A stretch of 64,000 nucleotides of DNA from Microbacterium festucae (GTDB lineage: Bacteria; Actinomycetota; Actinomycetes; Actinomycetales; Microbacteriaceae): positions 310,001-374,000 of the forward strand of contig NZ_JAOEFC010000003.1 in the NCBI RefSeq assembly GCF_025421715.1, read 5' to 3'. This document shows, piece by piece, positions 45,908-53,747 of the stretch (position 1 is the stretch's first letter; each line of letters begins with the position of its first letter). The notes beneath the pieces were generated by a model. That model was not told where the DNA came from and ran no database searches. It saw only the letters and a program-made list of their open reading frames with translations. The position numbers and the translations under genes were made by a program.

Positions 45908-46584
45908 CCGCCCCCGTGCCCCACGGCGCCGACGCCCCGCGCGCCGGCCTGTGGATCACCATCGAGGGCGGCGACGGCGCCGGCAAGACGACCCAGTCGC
46001 GGATGCTGGAGGAGTGGATGCGCGGCGAGGGCCGCACGGTCGTGCGCACCCGCGAGCCCGGCGGCTCGGAGGTCGGGGTGCTCGTGCGCGACATCGTGCT
46101 GCACCACCGAGGCGACATCGCCCCGCGCGCCGAGGCGCTGCTGTACGCCGCCGATCGGGCCCACCACGTGGCATCCGTCGTGCGCCCCGCCCTCGCGCGG
46201 GGCGAGGTGGTCATCCAAGACCGCTACCTCGACTCGTCGGTGGCCTACCAGGGCGCCGGGCGGGTGCTGGATGCCGGTGAGATCCGCGATCTGTCGCTGT
46301 GGGCCGCCGAAGGCGCGCTCCCCGACGTGACGGTGCTGCTCGACCTCGACCCGGCCCTCGCCCGCGCGCGGCTCGACGCCGACGACAAGCCCTTCGACCG
46401 GCTCGAGTCGGAGCGCGCCGAGTTCCATGAGCGGGTGCGCGCCGCCTTCCTCGCCCTGGCCGCCGCCGAGCCCGACCGCTTTCTGGTGCTCGACGCCTCG
46501 CGGCCCGCCGCAGAGCTGGCCGCCGCCGTGCGCGCGCGCGTCGCGCCGCTGGTGGCGCCCGGCCACGTCGGCGGGGCACCGTAG
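45904..46584 (+). CDS. tmk: thymidylate kinase
   Basis: A 226-residue dTMP kinase. The P-loop is WITIEGGDGAGKTTQSRMLE (about 17-36), the DR-x motif is TREPGGSEVGVLVRDIVL, the catalytic stretch is VIQDRYLDSSVAYQGAGRVL, and the lid contains RLDADDKPFDRLES. The GTG at 45904 overlaps the topA stop (GTGA). It supplies dTDP for replication and forms a topA-tmk-holB cluster common in actinobacteria. Confidence 0.95.
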   Translation: MTAPVPHGADAPRAGLWITIEGGDGAGKTTQSRMLEEWMRGEGRTVVRTREPGGSEVGVLVRDIVLHHRGDIAPRAEALLYAADRAHHVASVVRPALARGEVVIQDRYLDSSVAYQGAGRVLDAGEIRDLSLWAAEGALPDVTVLLDLDPALARARLDADDKPFDRLESERAEFHERVRAAFLALAAAEPDRFLVLDASRPAAELAAAVRARVAPLVAPGHVGGAP

Positions 46585-46587
46585 GCT
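46582..46587 (+). promoter_or_regulatory. -10 box of holB (leaderless)
   Basis: TAGGCT begins inside the last codon of tmk, 7 bases before the holB ATG at 46595, so holB can be transcribed without topA-tmk. Confidence 0.45.
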
Positions 46588-46594
46588 GTTCGGC

Positions 46595-47749
46595 ATGACC
46601 TCGATCGCCCTGCAGGAACTGCCGTGGGGTCAGGTGTGGGGGCAGGACGACGCGATCGCCCAGCTGCAGGCCGCCGCCGCCGATCCGGCGCTGCTGGCGC
46701 ACGCGTGGCTGATCACCGGGCCGCCCGGCTCGGGCCGCTCCACGATCGCGACCGCCTTCGCCGCCGCCCTCATCGCCGACCCCGGTGACGAGACCGCCAT
46801 GCGCCAGGTCATCGCCGGCACCCACCCCGACCTGACCACCCTGCGCGCCGAGGGCGTGATCATCTCGATCAAAGACGCCCGCGCCCTGGTCGAGCGCTCC
46901 TACTTCGCACCGTCGCTGGGCCGCCACCGCGTGATCGTCATGGAAGACGCCGACCGCATGGTCGAGCGCACCAGCAACGTGCTGCTCAAGGCGCTCGAAG
47001 AGCCGCCCGACCAGACCATCTGGATCCTCTGCGCCCCGAGCGACGCCGACCTGCTGCCCACGATCCGCTCGCGGGTGCGCACCCTGCGGCTGCGCGAACC
47101 CGAGGTCGCCGACGTGGCCCGCCTCATCGTCGAGCGCACCGGGGTCGACCCCGCCGTCGCCGAGCAGTCGGCCCGTCTCGCGCAGCGGCACATCGGCATG
47201 GCGCAGCGCCTGGCCACCGACGACGTCTCCCGCGCCCGGCGCGCCGAGACGCTCGCCGCCTCCCTCGGCGTGCGCGGCGTCGGCGATGCCGTCGAGACGG
47301 CCGCGCGCATCGTGCAGCTGGCCACCGACGACGCGAAGGCCCTCACCGCCGAGCGCGACGAGTCCGAGCGCACGGGCCTGCTGCGCACCCTCGGCATCGC
47401 CCCCGGCGGCCCGGTGCCCCCGGCGGTGCGCGGCCAGGTCAACGCCCTCGAAGAAGAGCAGAAGCGGCGTGCGACCCGCAGCCTGCGCGACGGCATCGAC
47501 CGTGTGCTCACCGACCTCGAGTCGATGTACCGCGACACCCTCATGCTGCAGCTGGGCCGCGGCGGCGACCTCATCAACCTCGAACTGACCGCCGAGCTCA
47601 CCACGCTGGCCGCCGCGTGGACCCCCGAGCGTACGCTCACCGTGCTCGATCAGATCGCCCTCACCCGCACGCACCTGCAGGGCAACGCCGCCCCCGCGCT
47701 CGCCCTCGAGAGCCTGCTCATCACCGTCGCCAGCGGAAGGACCCCGTGA
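46595..47749 (+). CDS. holB: DNA polymerase III subunit delta'
   Basis: A 384-residue clamp-loader delta' subunit. The P-loop-like stretch WLITGPPGSGRSTIATAFAA has Arg in place of the catalytic Lys, as expected for the non-hydrolysing delta' subunit. IKDARALVERSYFAPSLGRH, VIVMEDADRMVERTSNVLLK and ALEEPPDQTIWILCAPSD followed by TIRSRVRTLRL (SRC-like) are family hallmarks. It works with the DnaX product encoded earlier in the window. The stop overlaps the hydrolase start by 4 bases. Confidence 0.93.
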   Translation: MTSIALQELPWGQVWGQDDAIAQLQAAAADPALLAHAWLITGPPGSGRSTIATAFAAALIADPGDETAMRQVIAGTHPDLTTLRAEGVIISIKDARALVERSYFAPSLGRHRVIVMEDADRMVERTSNVLLKALEEPPDQTIWILCAPSDADLLPTIRSRVRTLRLREPEVADVARLIVERTGVDPAVAEQSARLAQRHIGMAQRLATDDVSRARRAETLAASLGVRGVGDAVETAARIVQLATDDAKALTAERDESERTGLLRTLGIAPGGPVPPAVRGQVNALEEEQKRRATRSLRDGIDRVLTDLESMYRDTLMLQLGRGGDLINLELTAELTTLAAAWTPERTLTVLDQIALTRTHLQGNAAPALALESLLITVASGRTP

Positions 47750-49305
47750 CCCTCACCCGTCGCCTCGTGACCGCCGTGGCCGGCATCGCCGCCGCCACCC
47801 TCGCCCTCACCGGGTGCATCGCCGCGGCGATCCCAGCCGAGTCGGGCGCCCCCGGGCCCACCCGCACGCCGGTCACCGACGGCGCCCCCGCCGGCTTCGA
47901 GGAGTACTACGGGCAGACCCTCATCTGGGAGGGGTGCACCGGGGCGGATGCCGGTGCGTACGACTGCACCGAGGTCACCGCGCCGCGCGACTGGTCTGAC
48001 CCGGATGCCGGCGACCTCACGCTCGCCCTCATCCGCCGCGCCGCCGACAACGGCTCACCGCTCGGATCGCTGCTGACCAACCCGGGCGGCCCCGGCGCCA
48101 GCGGGTACGACCTCATCGCCGACTCGGCCACCTACGCCGTGGGGCAGCCGCTGCTGCAGAACTACGACGTCATCGGGTTCGACCCGCGCGGGGTCGGCCG
48201 GTCGTCGGCGGTGTCGTGCCTGGCGCCGGCCGAGATGGACGACTACCTCTTCGACATCCCGGAGAACCCGCGCGGGTCCGACGGGTGGCGTGCCGAGCTC
48301 ACCGAGCGCAACGCCGGCTTCGTGGCCGCGTGCGAGGCGGGCAGCGACGGCCTGCTGCCGGCGATTACGACCGACGATTCCGCCCGTGACATGGACCTGC
48401 TGCGCGCCGTGCTCGGCGACGAGCAGCTCAGCTACCTGGGCTACTCGTACGGCACCTTCCTCGGGGCGACCTACGCCAAGCTGTTCCCCGAGCGCGTGGG
48501 CCGGCTCGTGCTCGACGGCGCGATCGACCCGTCGGTGTCGGGTCTCGACGTCAGCACCACGCAGGCGGTCGGGTTCGAGTCGGCGCTGCGCGCCTACATG
48601 GCCGACTGCCTCACCCAGCGCGACTGCCCCTTCACGGGCACCGTCGACGACGCCATGGCCGACCTCGGCACGCTGCTGGCCGGTGTCGACCGTGCACCGC
48701 TGCCCGCCGCCGACGGGCGCGACCTCGGCGCCGACTCGCTGATGACCGGCATCATCGCCGCGCTGTACTCGAAGGACAGCTGGCAGTTCCTCACCGTCGC
48801 CCTCACCCAGGCGCTCAAGGGCGACCCGTCGGCGGCGTTCCAGCTCGCCGACTTCTACTACGGCCGCAATGCCGACGGCACCTACGCCGACAACTCCACC
48901 GAGGCGTTCCGGGCCTACAACTGCATGGACTACCCGATGGACACCGACCAGGCCGACCTCGACGCCGCCGACGCGCGGGTCGCCGCTGAGGCACCGACGA
49001 TCGCCCCCTACTGGGACGGCGTCGACGTGTGCGCATCGTGGCCCTACCCGCCGACGGGCGTGCGCGAGCCGATCGCCGCCGACGGGGCGGCGCCCATCGT
49101 CGTGGTCGGCACCACCAACGACCCCGCCACGCCCTACACGTGGTCGGAGTCGCTGGCCGCCCAGCTGTCGTCGGGCGTGCTGGTCACCCGCGTGGGCGAG
49201 GGGCACACCGGCTACAACAAGGGCAACTCGTGCGTCGACGACGCCGTGAACGCCTACCTCGTCAGCGGCACGGTTCCCGACGACGGTCTGCGCTGCGGCG
49301 GCTGA
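47746..49305 (+). CDS. exported alpha/beta-hydrolase lipoprotein (TAP-like)
   Basis: A 519-residue secreted lipoprotein. The signal peptide ends in the lipobox LALTGC (Cys near residue 24). The alpha/beta-hydrolase core has the oxyanion strand LLTNPGGPGASGYDLI, the nucleophile Ser in LSYLGYSYGTFLGATYAKLF, the Asp in VVVGTTNDPATPYTW and the His in RVGEGHTGYNKG, with a TAP-like C-terminal domain. Related actinobacterial enzymes are tripeptidyl aminopeptidases and SlpD/E or CaeA-like esterases. The GTG start overlaps holB (GTGA). Substrate uncertain; peptide or ester at the cell surface. Confidence 0.9.
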   Translation: MTLTRRLVTAVAGIAAATLALTGCIAAAIPAESGAPGPTRTPVTDGAPAGFEEYYGQTLIWEGCTGADAGAYDCTEVTAPRDWSDPDAGDLTLALIRRAADNGSPLGSLLTNPGGPGASGYDLIADSATYAVGQPLLQNYDVIGFDPRGVGRSSAVSCLAPAEMDDYLFDIPENPRGSDGWRAELTERNAGFVAACEAGSDGLLPAITTDDSARDMDLLRAVLGDEQLSYLGYSYGTFLGATYAKLFPERVGRLVLDGAIDPSVSGLDVSTTQAVGFESALRAYMADCLTQRDCPFTGTVDDAMADLGTLLAGVDRAPLPAADGRDLGADSLMTGIIAALYSKDSWQFLTVALTQALKGDPSAAFQLADFYYGRNADGTYADNSTEAFRAYNCMDYPMDTDQADLDAADARVAAEAPTIAPYWDGVDVCASWPYPPTGVREPIAADGAAPIVVVGTTNDPATPYTWSESLAAQLSSGVLVTRVGEGHTGYNKGNSCVDDAVNAYLVSGTVPDDGLRCGG

Positions 49306-49380
49306 CTGGGTCGCGGCCCGCCGCCGGCCGAGGCTCATGCCGCCGCTCGATCGGGTCGCGGCAGGGGCCGCGGCCGGGGG

Positions 49381-50040
49381 TCAGCGGCGCAGCACGCGCC
49401 GGGCGAGAGCGTTGCCGAGGAACTGCACGCCCTGCACCAGCACGATGATGATGAGCACGGCCGCCCACGTGACCACCGGGTTGAACTGCTTGAACCCGTA
49501 GACGATCGCGAACTCGCCCAGGCCCCCCGCGGCCACCGCGCCGGCGATGGCCGTCATGTCGACGAGGGCGACGACGATGAAGGTGTAACCGAGGATCAGC
49601 GGGCCGAGGGCCTCGCGCGGGATGAGGCGGAACAGGATGCGGCTGCGGCTGGCGCCGGCCGCTCGTGCGGCCTCGATCACGCCGGGGCGCACCGTCAGCA
49701 GGTTCTGCTCCACGATGCGGCTGATGGCGAACATCGAGGCGATCGTGATGGCGAACACGCCGAACTCGGGCCCGATGCCGGGGATGCCGAGCCCGCGCGC
49801 GAACGGCTGCACGGCGGCGAGGAGGATCACGAACGGGATCGGGCGGAAGAAGTTGACGACCACGTTCAGCACGCCGAACACGACCCGCTGCGGGTAGAGG
49901 CTGCCGGCGCGGGTCGCATAGAGCGCGAGGCCGAGCAGCAGCCCCGCCAGCCCGCCGAACACGAGCGCCAGGGTGACGACGTAGAGGGTCTCGGCCGTGG
50001 CCGACCACAGTTCGGGCAGCAGATCGATGAGCCTATCCAC
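49381..50040 (-). CDS. metI: methionine ABC transporter permease
   Basis: A 219-residue MetI-type permease with about five membrane helices. ETLYVVTLALVFGGLAGLLL lies at the N terminus, and the family-specific VVNFFRPIPFVILLAAVQPF and the coupling loop VIEAARAAGASRSRILFRLI follow near 120-145; GLGEFAIVYGFKQFNPVV is also diagnostic. GTG at 50040 was chosen because it overlaps metN by only 8 bases and starts just before the first helix. It pairs with MetN. Confidence 0.93.
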   Translation of the reverse strand: MDRLIDLLPELWSATAETLYVVTLALVFGGLAGLLLGLALYATRAGSLYPQRVVFGVLNVVVNFFRPIPFVILLAAVQPFARGLGIPGIGPEFGVFAITIASMFAISRIVEQNLLTVRPGVIEAARAAGASRSRILFRLIPREALGPLILGYTFIVVALVDMTAIAGAVAAGGLGEFAIVYGFKQFNPVVTWAAVLIIIVLVQGVQFLGNALARRVLRR

Positions 50041-51070
50041 GGGCGTCCTCCTCGATGAGCGGGGCGATCTCGGATGCCGCGGCGATGGCCCGGCCGACGG
50101 CATCCGCCTCGCCGGTGAGGGCGAGGGTGAGGTGGCCGAACACGCGGCCGCGGATGTCGTTGATGCCGCCGTGGATGAGCTCGAAGCGCACCCCGTGGGC
50201 CGAGAGCGCGGCGAACACGTCGGCCTGGGTCACGTCGCCGTCGCGCACGGTGAAGGTGACGATGCGACCCGGATGCCGTCGGCGCAGCGTCTGCAGCTGT
50301 TCGCCGACCGGCACGTCTTCGATGATGCTCGCCACGAACCGGCGGGTGGCTCGGTGCTGCGGCGCCGAGAGCACGTCGAACACCTCGCCCTGTTCGATGA
50401 TGCGGCCGTGCTCCATGACCACGACGCGGTCGGCGAGGGTGCGGATGACGTCCATCTCGTGCGTGATGACGAGGATCGTGATGCCCAGCTCGGTGTTCAC
50501 CCGCTTGAGCAGCGTGAGCACCTCGTGGGTCGTGTCGGGGTCGAGGGCGCTGGTGGCCTCGTCGGCGAGCAGGATGCGCGGGTCGGTGGCCAGGGCGCGG
50601 GCGATGCCGACGCGCTGCTTCTGGCCGCCGGAGAGCTGCTCGGGGTAGCTCTTGGCCTTGTCGGCGAGGCCGACGAAGGCGAGCAGCTCGCTCACCCGGG
50701 CGGTGATCTCGGCGCGCGGGCGGCGGGCGACCTCGAGCGGGTAGGCGACGTTGCCGGCCACGGTGCGCGAGTCGAACAGGTTGAACTGCTGGAAGATCAT
50801 GCCGATGTCGCCGCGGAGCGCGCGCAGGTCGCGCTCGCGCAGGCGGGTGATGTCGCGGCCGTCGATCTCGACGGTGCCCGAGGTCGGCGCCTCGAGGGCG
50901 TTCACGAGGCGCAGCACGGTGCTCTTGCCGGCCCCGGAGTAGCCGATGATGCCGCAGATCTGCCCCGCCCCGACGACCAGGTCGACGTCGTCGACGGCGG
51001 TGACCGGCGCGGCATCCTTTCCGGCCGGAGGGAAGGTCTTCGTCACGCCGGAGAGGCGGATGAGGGTCAT
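50033..51070 (-). CDS. metN: methionine ABC transporter ATP-binding protein
   Basis: A 345-residue MetN. Walker A is GYSGAGKSTVLRLVNALEAP (about 43-62), the Q-loop is MIFQQFNLFDSRTV, the signature is YPEQLSGGQKQRVGIARALA, and Walker B is ILLADEATSALDPDTTHEVL. The C-terminal NIL domain (about 270-345) is present and should bind methionine for trans-inhibition. ATG at 51070 follows AAGGAG. It lies downstream of metQ, separated by a strong hairpin. Confidence 0.95.
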   Translation of the reverse strand: MTLIRLSGVTKTFPPAGKDAAPVTAVDDVDLVVGAGQICGIIGYSGAGKSTVLRLVNALEAPTSGTVEIDGRDITRLRERDLRALRGDIGMIFQQFNLFDSRTVAGNVAYPLEVARRPRAEITARVSELLAFVGLADKAKSYPEQLSGGQKQRVGIARALATDPRILLADEATSALDPDTTHEVLTLLKRVNTELGITILVITHEMDVIRTLADRVVVMEHGRIIEQGEVFDVLSAPQHRATRRFVASIIEDVPVGEQLQTLRRRHPGRIVTFTVRDGDVTQADVFAALSAHGVRFELIHGGINDIRGRVFGHLTLALTGEADAVGRAIAAASEIAPLIEEDARG

Positions 51071-51091
51071 GTGCGGCTCCTTGCAGACAAA

Positions 51092-51127
51092 CGTGTGCGG
51101 CCCGCTCGGAGGAACGGGCCGCACACG
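51092..51127 (-). terminator. hairpin between metQ and metN
   Basis: CGTGTGCGGCCCG (51092-51104) and CGGGCCGCACACG (51115-51127) form a perfect 13-bp stem with a 10-base loop, seven bases after the metQ stop and 21 bases before metN. There is no T run. It may be a partial terminator or an mRNA-stabilising stem giving more MetQ than MetNI. Confidence 0.65.
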
Positions 51128-51134
51128 CAGGGTA

Positions 51135-52034
51135 TTACTGGTTGGCGCGGATGTCGTCCTCGACTGACTTCAGCGACGCGGTGAGCTCGTCGACCGGGGT
51201 GGTCAGCAGCACCGCGGTGTTGCCCGAGGCCTCCTGCACGCCGTCGAGCACGTCCTGGGTCTGCTGGTAGATCTCGACGAGCTTCTGGTACGTCGGGTTG
51301 TCGGCGTCGTCGGCGCGGGCCGCGAAGATGTTGACGTACGGCAGCGCGTTCGGGTCGGACGGGTCGTCCTGGGCGATCGCGTCGTCGAAGCTGAGGCCGG
51401 CGTCCTCGACGAAGTCGTTGTTGATGATGGCGGCGGCCACGTCGGGCAGCGAGGTGGCCGTGAAGGCGGCGTCGAGCGCCTCGACCTTGACCTTCGACTC
51501 GGGCAGCACGTCGGCGACGGTCGAGAAGATCGAGCCGCCGTCCTTCAGCTCGATGAGCCCGGCCGACTGCAGCACGAGCAGACCGCGGGCCTGGTTCGAC
51601 TCGTCGTTGGGCACGGCCACCGTCTCGCCGGCGGGGATCTCGTCGGGCGAGGCGTACTTCGACGAGTAGAGACCCAGCGGGTAGATCGCCGTCGCGCCGA
51701 TCGGCACCAGGTCGTCGTCGGCCTGCACGTTGTAGGTGGCGAGGTAGATGATGTGCTGGAACTGGTTGAGGTCCAGCTCGCCCGCCGAGAGGGCGGGGTT
51801 GGGCTGCGTGTACTCGCTGAAGTCGACGAGCTCGACGTCGATGCCCTCGGCGGCCGCGGCCTCCTTGTAGGTCTCCCAGTACGGGTCGCCGGCGCCGACG
51901 ACGCCGATCTTGACGGTCTCGGTGCTGGCGGCGTCCCCCGACGCGGCGGGCTCGGACGAGCCGCTGGCGCAGGCGCCGAGCAGCAGGGCGAGGGGGAGCG
52001 CGAGAGCTGCTCCGACGATCGTCTTCTTGGACAT
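51135..52034 (-). CDS. metQ: methionine-binding lipoprotein
   Basis: A 299-residue MetQ/NlpA-type substrate-binding lipoprotein. The lipobox is LLLGAC (Cys near 23). The mature protein has VKIGVVGAGDPYWETYKEAA, VELVDFSEYTQPNPALSAGE, LDLNQFQHIIYLATYNVQAD, YPLGLYSSKYASPDEIPAGE and VAVPNDESNQARGLLVLQSA, all typical of MetQ. ATG at 52034 follows AAGGAGC. First gene of the metQNI operon. No SAM riboswitch or other known methionine leader is visible in the 160 bases upstream. Confidence 0.95.
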   Translation of the reverse strand: MSKKTIVGAALALPLALLLGACASGSSEPAASGDAASTETVKIGVVGAGDPYWETYKEAAAAEGIDVELVDFSEYTQPNPALSAGELDLNQFQHIIYLATYNVQADDDLVPIGATAIYPLGLYSSKYASPDEIPAGETVAVPNDESNQARGLLVLQSAGLIELKDGGSIFSTVADVLPESKVKVEALDAAFTATSLPDVAAAIINNDFVEDAGLSFDDAIAQDDPSDPNALPYVNIFAARADDADNPTYQKLVEIYQQTQDVLDGVQEASGNTAVLLTTPVDELTASLKSVEDDIRANQ

Positions 52035-52254
52035 GGTGGTGCTCCTTGTGTGTCGGGGCACCGCGGGCGCGGGGCGCCGATCATGGTCCGTGGACCGCGA
52101 TCGCCTCATCGCGGTGCCTGTTCGACGCTACGCGGGATGCCGTGCGGTTCCGATTCGGCTGTAACACGGCGTCGCACCGGCCGGTCGGCGGTGGTTCGCG
52201 GGGGTGACGCCGACACTGTAAGATCGTTCTTCGTGCACGGCGCTCGCGCCTTGC

Positions 52255-52327
52255 GCCGCCTTAGCTCAGACGGCAGAGCGATTCACTCGTAATGAATAGG
52301 TCAAGGGTTCGATTCCCTTAGGCGGCT
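52255..52327 (+). tRNA. tRNA-Thr (CGT anticodon)
   Basis: A 73-nt tRNA. The acceptor GCCGCCT (52255-52261) pairs with AGGCGGC (52320-52326), T is the discriminator, and CCA is encoded at 52328-52330. The anticodon arm ATTCA-CTCGTAA-TGAAT carries CGT at 52288-52290, and the T arm CAAGGGTTCGATTCCCTTA is standard. A TAAGAT box at 52219-52224 is a candidate promoter element. Confidence 0.96.
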
Positions 52328-52364
52328 CCAACTCACCTCCCACGTCCACGACCGAGGGGTCCCC

Positions 52365-52757
52365 ATGGATCACGCACTGGACGCGGTGCTGGAGATCTTC
52401 TCGTGGATCGGCTTCGCCGGCGCCGCGTTCTTCGGCGCCCTGTGGCTCGTGCTGTGGGCGGCCGACGGGTCGTGGCTGCCGGTGCAGGCGATCGTCGACC
52501 GCGACGGCGAGCACCCGGCGGTGCGCTGGTTCGGCACCGACGGCGCCCACCACGCGTTCCTGGCGCCCCACGACGCCGCGACCCTGGACGGGGCCGACGA
52601 GGCGACCGTGTGGCACCGGGTGGGCCGCCCCGAGCAGGTGCGCCTCACGCGGCGTCCGCCGGCGCTGGATGCCGTCGGCTGGGGCGCGGTGGGCCTGGCG
52701 GCTCTGGGCGTCGTGACCCTCATCGGGTCGTGGGTCGTGCTCTTCGTGCGCGGCTGA
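52365..52757 (+). CDS. hypothetical membrane protein
   Basis: A 130-residue protein with one helix at each end (IGFAGAAFFGALWLVLWAAD, about 15-34, and GWGAVGLAALGVVTLIGSWV, about 104-123) and a hydrophilic centre containing VRWFGTDGAHHAFLAPHDAA. I recognise no family. ATG at 52365 follows CGAGGGG. It begins 38 bases after tRNA-Thr and may be read through from it. Convergent with the DMT transporter. Confidence 0.75.
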   Translation: MDHALDAVLEIFSWIGFAGAAFFGALWLVLWAADGSWLPVQAIVDRDGEHPAVRWFGTDGAHHAFLAPHDAATLDGADEATVWHRVGRPEQVRLTRRPPALDAVGWGAVGLAALGVVTLIGSWVVLFVRG

Positions 52758-52762
52758 GCCGC

Positions 52763-53674
52763 TCAGGGGGCGATGCCGAGGATCGCGCCGGCGACGAGGG
52801 CCAGCACCAGACCCGCCCATTGGGCGGGGGCGATGCGCTCGCGCAGCACGAGAGCGGCGAGGATGACGGTGCCGGCCGGATAGAGCGCGGTGAGGGCGGC
52901 CACGACCGACAGGTCGCCTCCCGAGCGCAGCGCGGTCAGCAGCAGCAGATTGGCGACGGCGTCGACCAGGCCGCACGCGACGGCCAGCAGCCACGCGCGG
53001 CGCACCACTGAGGACGTGGCGGTGGATGTCGTGGTGCGGGCGATCAGCGCGTCGCGGGCGCGGGCACCCCGTCGGGCCGCGATGACGATCAGCGCGACCA
53101 CGACCGCGCCGGTGATGAGCGCGTTGACGGCGCGGTTCATGATCAGGGGCACCACGCCACTGGCATCCGATGTCTGATCGATGAGGATCAGGAACGCGCC
53201 GATGGCCAGGCCCGACCCGAACGCCATCGTCAGCCCCAGTGCCGACGGTCGCGAGAAGCCCGCGGTCGGCAGGAAGGCCACCAGCACCACCGCCACGATC
53301 GCCAGGGCGATGCCGAGGATGCCGAGCGGGGAGAGCGCCTCGCCCTTGACGAGGGCGGCCCACAGGATCGGTGCCACCGCCGAGACGACGGCGGTGACGG
53401 GGGAGAGCACGCTCATCGGGCCGATCGCGAGGCACGCGTAGAGCAGGCCGATCGCGACCGCACCGGTGACCCCCGACAGCGCGCCCCACAGCACGTCGCG
53501 CGGGGCCCACACCCCGCCGAGCACGGGGAGGGAGACCAGCAGCACGGCCAGTCCCGACGTCGCCGCGGTGGCGGTGACCACGACCGCACGGAGGTGGCGG
53601 GAGGCCAGTCCTCCGAGGAAATCGGCCGATCCGTAGACGAGCGCGCCGACGAAGGCGAGGGCGGCCGAGAGCAT
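52763..53674 (-). CDS. EamA/DMT-family transporter
   Basis: A 303-residue membrane protein with ten helices in two EamA repeats. The start LSAALAFVGALVYGSADFLG is typical of the DMT branch with an early Gly-Ser-Ala-Asp motif. The repeat ends are GIALAIVAVVLVAFLPTA and the C-terminal AQWAGLVLALVAGAILGIAP, preceded by ALYPAGTVILAALVLRERIA. Substrate unknown. The ATG is 6 bases after TAGGCT. Divergent from the MMPL exporter across 73 bases that hold both promoters. Confidence 0.88.
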   Translation of the reverse strand: MLSAALAFVGALVYGSADFLGGLASRHLRAVVVTATAATSGLAVLLVSLPVLGGVWAPRDVLWGALSGVTGAVAIGLLYACLAIGPMSVLSPVTAVVSAVAPILWAALVKGEALSPLGILGIALAIVAVVLVAFLPTAGFSRPSALGLTMAFGSGLAIGAFLILIDQTSDASGVVPLIMNRAVNALITGAVVVALIVIAARRGARARDALIARTTTSTATSSVVRRAWLLAVACGLVDAVANLLLLTALRSGGDLSVVAALTALYPAGTVILAALVLRERIAPAQWAGLVLALVAGAILGIAP

Positions 53675-53680
53675 GCGGTC

Positions 53681-53686
53681 AGCCTA
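53681..53686 (-). promoter_or_regulatory. -10 box of the second DMT gene (leaderless)
   Basis: TAGGCT on the minus strand lies 6 bases before the ATG at 53674. Confidence 0.45.
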
Positions 53687-53727
53687 GTGAGCGGCGTGCA
53701 CAGATCCGGAGGTGACGAAACGGGTTA

Positions 53728-53746
53728 TTGCTAGATAAGCTAGCAA
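53728..53746. promoter_or_regulatory. palindromic operator over the MMPL promoter
   Basis: TTGCTAG-ATAAG-CTAGCAA is a perfect 7-bp inverted repeat. It covers the likely -10 box TAAGCT (53736-53741) and ends one base before the ATG at 53748, so a bound repressor would block a leaderless transcript. The form fits a MarR- or PadR-type site; no such regulator gene lies nearby. Confidence 0.65.
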
Positions 53747-53747
53747 C

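Noticed and set aside
49306..49380. A terminator between the TAP-like hydrolase and metI
   Set aside because: The spacer is G/C-rich with overlapping weak inverted repeats (for example GGCCGCGGCC), but no single convincing stem or T run stands out.
52035..52200. A SAM riboswitch or methionine-responsive leader before metQ
   Set aside because: The region has only short G/C inverted repeats (for example GGTCC-GT-GGACC). None of the conserved SAM-I or SAM-IV core elements can be found, and the metQ leader looks ordinary.
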